The notes under the pieces: generated by a model
The model's input: only the letters and a program-made list of their open reading frames with translations
Databases searched by the model: none
Told to the model about the DNA's origin: nothing
Program-made: the position numbers and the translations under genes
Assembly: GCA_016946835.1 (NCBI GenBank)
Contig: JACVTC010000004.1
Location: 965,001 to 992,500, forward strand
Reading direction: 5' to 3'
DNA length: 27,500 nucleotides
DNA from: Neocallimastix lanati (nom. inval.)
Taxonomy: Eukaryota > Neocallimastigomycota > Neocallimastigomycetes > Neocallimastigales > Neocallimastigaceae
Part shown: positions 24,149 to 27,500 of the stretch, in pieces
Layout: the number at the start of each line of letters is the position of its first letter
Numbering within the stretch: the stretch's first letter is position 1

Positions 24149-25014
24149 TTAAGCAAAATCACTTTGTTCAAGCACAGTAGTGAATTTTTCAACAATTCCT
24201 TCTAATATTTTTGCTTTTTGATTTCCAACTTCAATAACTTCAGCATGAGAAATAGTTGGTTTCTTGTAATTTTCAGCTGCAAGTTCTTCTGGTGATTTAA
24301 AGGAAGAAAGGGTAAGTTCTTGATTGACCATATTAGTAACTAAACTAATACCAATAACTTCCATACCACAATGATTACCAACAGTTGCTTCTGGAGCAGT
24401 ACTCATACCAACAAGATCACCAATAGAAGAGAAGAAACGAGCTTCAGCTGGAGTTTCATAGCTTGGACCACTTAAGCAAATGTAGGTACCCTCCTTTAAA
24501 CTATTATAACCACATTGAGCAGCAGCTTTAGTGAAGATATGACGTAAACGATGACTGTAAACATTTAACATTGGTGGGAAACGATCACCAAAAATATCAA
24601 GATTTGGACCAATTAATGGGTTAGAACCAGTGAAGTTAAGGAAAGAAATGTGATCACGAATAATAACTAAATCACCAGTAGTGTAAGAAGAATTTAAACC
24701 ACCTGCAGCATTGGTTAAGAATAATATTTTAGCTCCAAACATTCTGAAAATTCTAATTGGGAAAGAAACTTTTTGAGCAGAGTGACCTTTACAAATATAT
24801 ATATAGTTTTTATTTAAATATTTATTATTAGGTTAATTGTTTGTACAAATATAAATGTTTTTAAATGAATATTAATATTTTAATTAATAAAGAATTGAAT
24901 TTAAAATATTATTCATATATATATTATAATATTTATTAAAAAATCATATTCAATGTATTTTAATTATTTATTTTTTTAATTTTTTTGAGTTAATTTTAAT
25001 AATTTGAATTTATA

Positions 25015-25111
<97 letters not shown>

Positions 25112-25464
25112 GTATTAGTATGAGCATTAGTATTAGAATTAGCATTATTAGTATTATTATTGTTATTGTTATTGTTATTAGAATTAGTATTATTATTATT
25201 AGTATTATTAGTATTAGTATAAAATCATATAAAAAAAATAAATAATTTGTGTAATAATTTAAATATTATTAATAATTTCTAAATAAATAATATTGCAAAA
25301 TTTTACCTTCATAGAAATGGAATCTTCCAACCATACAAACAACTGGAGTATTTGAAAGAATACCAAAAACTAATTTTCCCTTGTGTCCTGGAACAGTACT
25401 TTGAGCAAAACCTGGAATATCCTTATTTTTTTTTTTAAAAAAAAGGATAAAAAAATAATATAGA

Positions 25465-25511
<47 letters not shown>

Positions 25512-25793
25512 GTTAATATTTTAAAGAATATCTGATCTTAAAATAAATATTTATTAACTCAATGTAATTATATAAAATTAATAATTTTTTATCTTAATTA
25601 ACATTTTATTTTTTATTATTATTACTTTATAATCAAAAACAACGGTATCCTTAATTTTATCAGCTAAATTATTTAAACCACTACCACAAACAATTGCCAT
25701 TTTAACTGTCTTAAGATTGTCAGGTAATTTTTCATTTAAATAATTGTAGCATTCTACGTAGTTTTCTGGAAAATCATTTAAATTGAGACCCAT
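24149..25793 (-). CDS. Purine nucleoside phosphorylase (inosine/guanosine type)
   Basis: Three exons on the minus strand: 25793-25626, 25421-25307 and 24786-24149. They total 921 bases (306 residues plus stop), against 289 in human PNP. Splits fall after YK56 (phase 0) and within Gly95. The enzyme cleaves inosine and guanosine with phosphate to base and ribose-1-phosphate in cytosolic purine salvage. Conserved residues seen: phosphate-binding Ser38 in CGSGL, His69 in VPGHKG, Arg89-His91-Glu94 in [13 protein letters not shown] at 120-124, Glu205 in SYETPAE, Met222 in GMSTAPE, Asn246 in LVTNM and His275 in SHAEV. These correspond to human Ser33, His64, Arg84, His86, Glu89, Asn115, Glu201, Met219, Asn243 and His257. 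The Asn246-His275 spacing is about 15 residues longer than in human PNP. The start is the first ATG after a T run and gives the usual N-terminal helix. It is the trimeric PNP family, not the hexameric bacterial one. Confidence 0.96.
24787..25306 (-). repeat. PNP intron 2 with an expanded, partly interrupted ATT array
   Basis: This 520-base intron is the longest confidently bounded one in the window. About 32 perfect ATT units (25015-25110) pass into about 110 bases of degenerate units such as AGTATT, GAGCATTAG, AATTAGC and TGTTATTG (25111-25220). Donor GTAAAA, acceptor TGTAAAG. Confidence 0.85.
25422..25625 (-). repeat. PNP intron 1 with AAT microsatellite
   Basis: The intron holds about 15 AAT units (25465-25511). 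On the coding strand it ends in an A-rich tract and AATAAG rather than a pyrimidine tract. Exon joining gives the family-typical DYK-DIPGF sequence, so the borders are firm. Confidence 0.8.
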
Positions 25794-26314
25794 TTTTTTT
25801 TTTTTTTTTGTTTCTTTAAATTTTGTTCAATAATGTTATTATTTTTGTAAATCCAAAATTCAAAATTATATATATGAATATATAATATAAATTTATTAGT
25901 TCCCAATATTTTTTTTATTTTTTTATAAATAAAAAAATATATATATATATTATTTATATTACAACTTATTACTATATTAATAAAAAAAAATTTTTTTTTT
26001 TCTAATTACTTATTAGATGAGGTATACTTTGTATCCTTATTAAAGATAAAATTCAAATATTGTTTTTAAAAATATAAAATTTAATACTTTTTGTCAAATT
26101 TTATAGTAAATAAAATTTATAAATATTAATATATATATATTTTTTTTACAATATTCTTAACATAAATTAGGAGTAAAATATATTAATTTATATTTTAATT
26201 ACTCATAAAAAAAAAAAAAATTAATTAAAATTTCAATTTTAATAATAAAAATATAATAAATTTTAATTTATTATTATTGGCTATGATTAAAAAAGTTAAG
26301 TTGTTGAATCAGAT

Positions 26315-26350
<36 letters not shown>

Positions 26351-27061
26351 GGCAGCAAACAGATAATAGGATAGATTTATTTTTTACAAAAAAAAAAAAA
26401 AAAAAAACAGTATTTTGTGGCATATTGTTTAAAAAAATAATATATAATAATACAGATTATTTTCTATTATTTATTTAATATATTATTATAAAATTTTATT
26501 TATTATTATAATTATTAATATATATATATTAATTTCATTCTTTTTTAATTTATTTTTTTATTTTTTATTTTTTTATTTTTTTATTTTTATTTTTATTTTT
26601 TAATAAAAAGTACTTGGGCAAAAATTTACCAAATAACAATAGCATATATTTATATTAAATATATTTAGTAATCTATTAATTATTACTATTTATATATATT
26701 TATATAATATTATATTTATATTTAAAGTGTTGATTAACACTTTTATATGTAATATACTATTATATACTACTATATATTATTAATATTAACGTTTTTAATA
26801 TAATTTTTTAAAGAAAAAAATTTTTTTTCAATAACAATAAAGATATTTGTGAAAAGAATAGTATATATTATTAAATTCAGATTATATATACATATGTATA
26901 TATATATTAATAATTAAAAAAATTTTAAGATAAGAGTACTTTTTATATTACAAGAAAAAATTAATATATATATATATATAAAATAGTGGTTTTAATTTTA
27001 CTATAAATTTATTATTAGTATATATATATATATAAATGTAAAGTTTTTATTAATTTTCAAT
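25794..27061. other. Intergenic region between PNP start and LIM-gene stop
   Basis: No gene. A T run (25793-25810) directly precedes the PNP ATG on the coding strand as poly(A). Further homopolymers are T31 (26317-26347) and an A run (about 26388-26407), separated by a small GC-containing patch (ACGGCAGCAAACAGATAATAGG region, 26349-26370). Both the PNP promoter and the LIM gene 3' UTR must lie here. Confidence 0.6.
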
Positions 27062-27370
27062 CTAATCTTTATTTTCATTCTCATTTTCTTCATCTGGTGA
27101 ACATGCTTCACAATAAACATTACGTGTTGTAATTCCATTTTCATCATTTAATTCCATAATATAACATTGTTTTCCTGAAAGTGGTGTTTTACATTTTGAG
27201 CATACGAAATGATCTTCATGATAATATTTTCCATCAAATTCAATATAAATGTCTGCAATAAGTTCATTACATTCAGCACAATATAATGAGTCATCTTCTT
27301 CATAGTGTTGTTCACAATATGGTTCATTATCAACTTCATAAAATGTATTTTCTAATACGACACCACATTT
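27062..27370 (-). CDS. LIM-domain protein, last exon only
   Basis: The terminal exon encodes 102 residues and a stop (27062-27064). It contains the second half of one LIM domain (KCGVVLENTFYEVDNEPYC, then EQHYEE) and a complete second LIM domain: CAEC, HFVC, CSKC, and the closing YCEAC, with the spacing of Zn ligands expected for LIM. A short acidic tail (SPDEENENKD) ends the protein. The exon starts right after an AG at 27371-27372, so the preceding Cys of the CxxC pair is in the upstream exon, beyond the window. LIM domains bind protein partners, often at the actin cytoskeleton or in signalling complexes. The particular family (paxillin-like, LIM-only or other) cannot be told from this exon. 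Confidence 0.9.
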   Translation of the reverse strand, partial: KCGVVLENTFYEVDNEPYCEQHYEEDDSLYCAECNELIADIYIEFDGKYYHEDHFVCSKCKTPLSGKQCYIMELNDENGITTRNVYCEACSPDEENENENKD

Positions 27371-27429
27371 CTTTTGTAATTAATTTAATTTTATTTAAAT
27401 TGATTAAAATAAAAACAAAATATTAAAAG

Positions 27430-27462
<33 letters not shown>

Positions 27463-27500
27463 AAAGAAAAAAAAAAAGTTGGTAAATAGCATATTTAATT
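27371..27500 (-). other. LIM gene intron, 3' part
   Basis: Non-coding sequence upstream of the terminal LIM exon, with a 31-base A run on the plus strand (27430-27460), which is poly(T) on the coding strand. An in-frame stop just above the exon supports an intron here, and no upstream exon is visible before the window ends. Confidence 0.7.

Noticed and set aside
27148-27339. Met/Asn-rich 63-residue minus-strand ORF
   Set aside because: Out-of-frame shadow of the LIM exon, whose Zn-ligand pattern is in another frame.

Overview
This looks like nuclear DNA of an intron-rich, extremely AT-rich eukaryote, most likely a fungus. My best guess is an anaerobic gut fungus (Neocallimastigomycota) or a close relative. 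The reasons are four genes with many short GT-AG introns, intergenic DNA that is almost pure A/T with long homopolymers and AAT/AAAT/AAAAT microsatellites, an Asn/Ser-rich coding style, and a fungal-type ESCRT-0 gene (Hse1/STAM). Dictyostelium has similar composition, but it is argued against by the Hse1-type gene and by 11 exons in a 303-codon gene. Lineage is inferred; no marker here proves it.

Layout: (1) 1-2583, minus strand: Hse1/STAM-like ESCRT-0 subunit, 12 exons assembled (360 residues), running off the left edge. (2) 2584-12710: about 10 kb without a recognisable intact host gene. It holds long poly(T) and AAT tracts, imperfect direct repeats, two islands of visibly higher GC (about 5783-6480 and 7330-7400), a frameshifted Ser/Asn-rich ORF (7548-7836), and a polypurine tract followed by a probable Ty1/copia LTR (8089-8247). 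(3) 12711-16854, plus strand: a 10-exon gene for a 1094-residue polytopic membrane protein. Its first seven helices resemble cAMP-receptor/Git3-like GPCRs; three further helices and a roughly 600-residue Asn/Ser/His-rich tail follow. (4) 16855-18310: simple repeats. (5) 18316 to about 20165: decayed non-LTR retrotransposon with reverse transcriptase and terminal zinc-knuckle remnants, including a 94-bp tandem duplication. (6) 20744-23235, plus strand: NOSIP-like RING/U-box protein, 11 exons, 303 residues. (7) 24149-25793, minus strand: purine nucleoside phosphorylase, 3 exons, 306 residues, convergent with NOSIP. (8) 27062-27370, minus strand: last exon of a LIM-domain protein whose remainder lies beyond the right edge.

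The genes do not form a functional unit. They are separate housekeeping or signalling genes (endosomal sorting, receptor signalling, ubiquitin ligase/splicing factor, purine salvage, LIM scaffold) scattered among transposon debris. All exon models were built by hand from splice signals and reading-frame continuity. Phases close exactly in every complete gene, which is strong internal support, but no transcript data were available.

The most unusual item is the ten-helix receptor-like protein. It also has an acceptor choice in intron 6 where the stronger-looking upstream AG would create an in-frame UGA.
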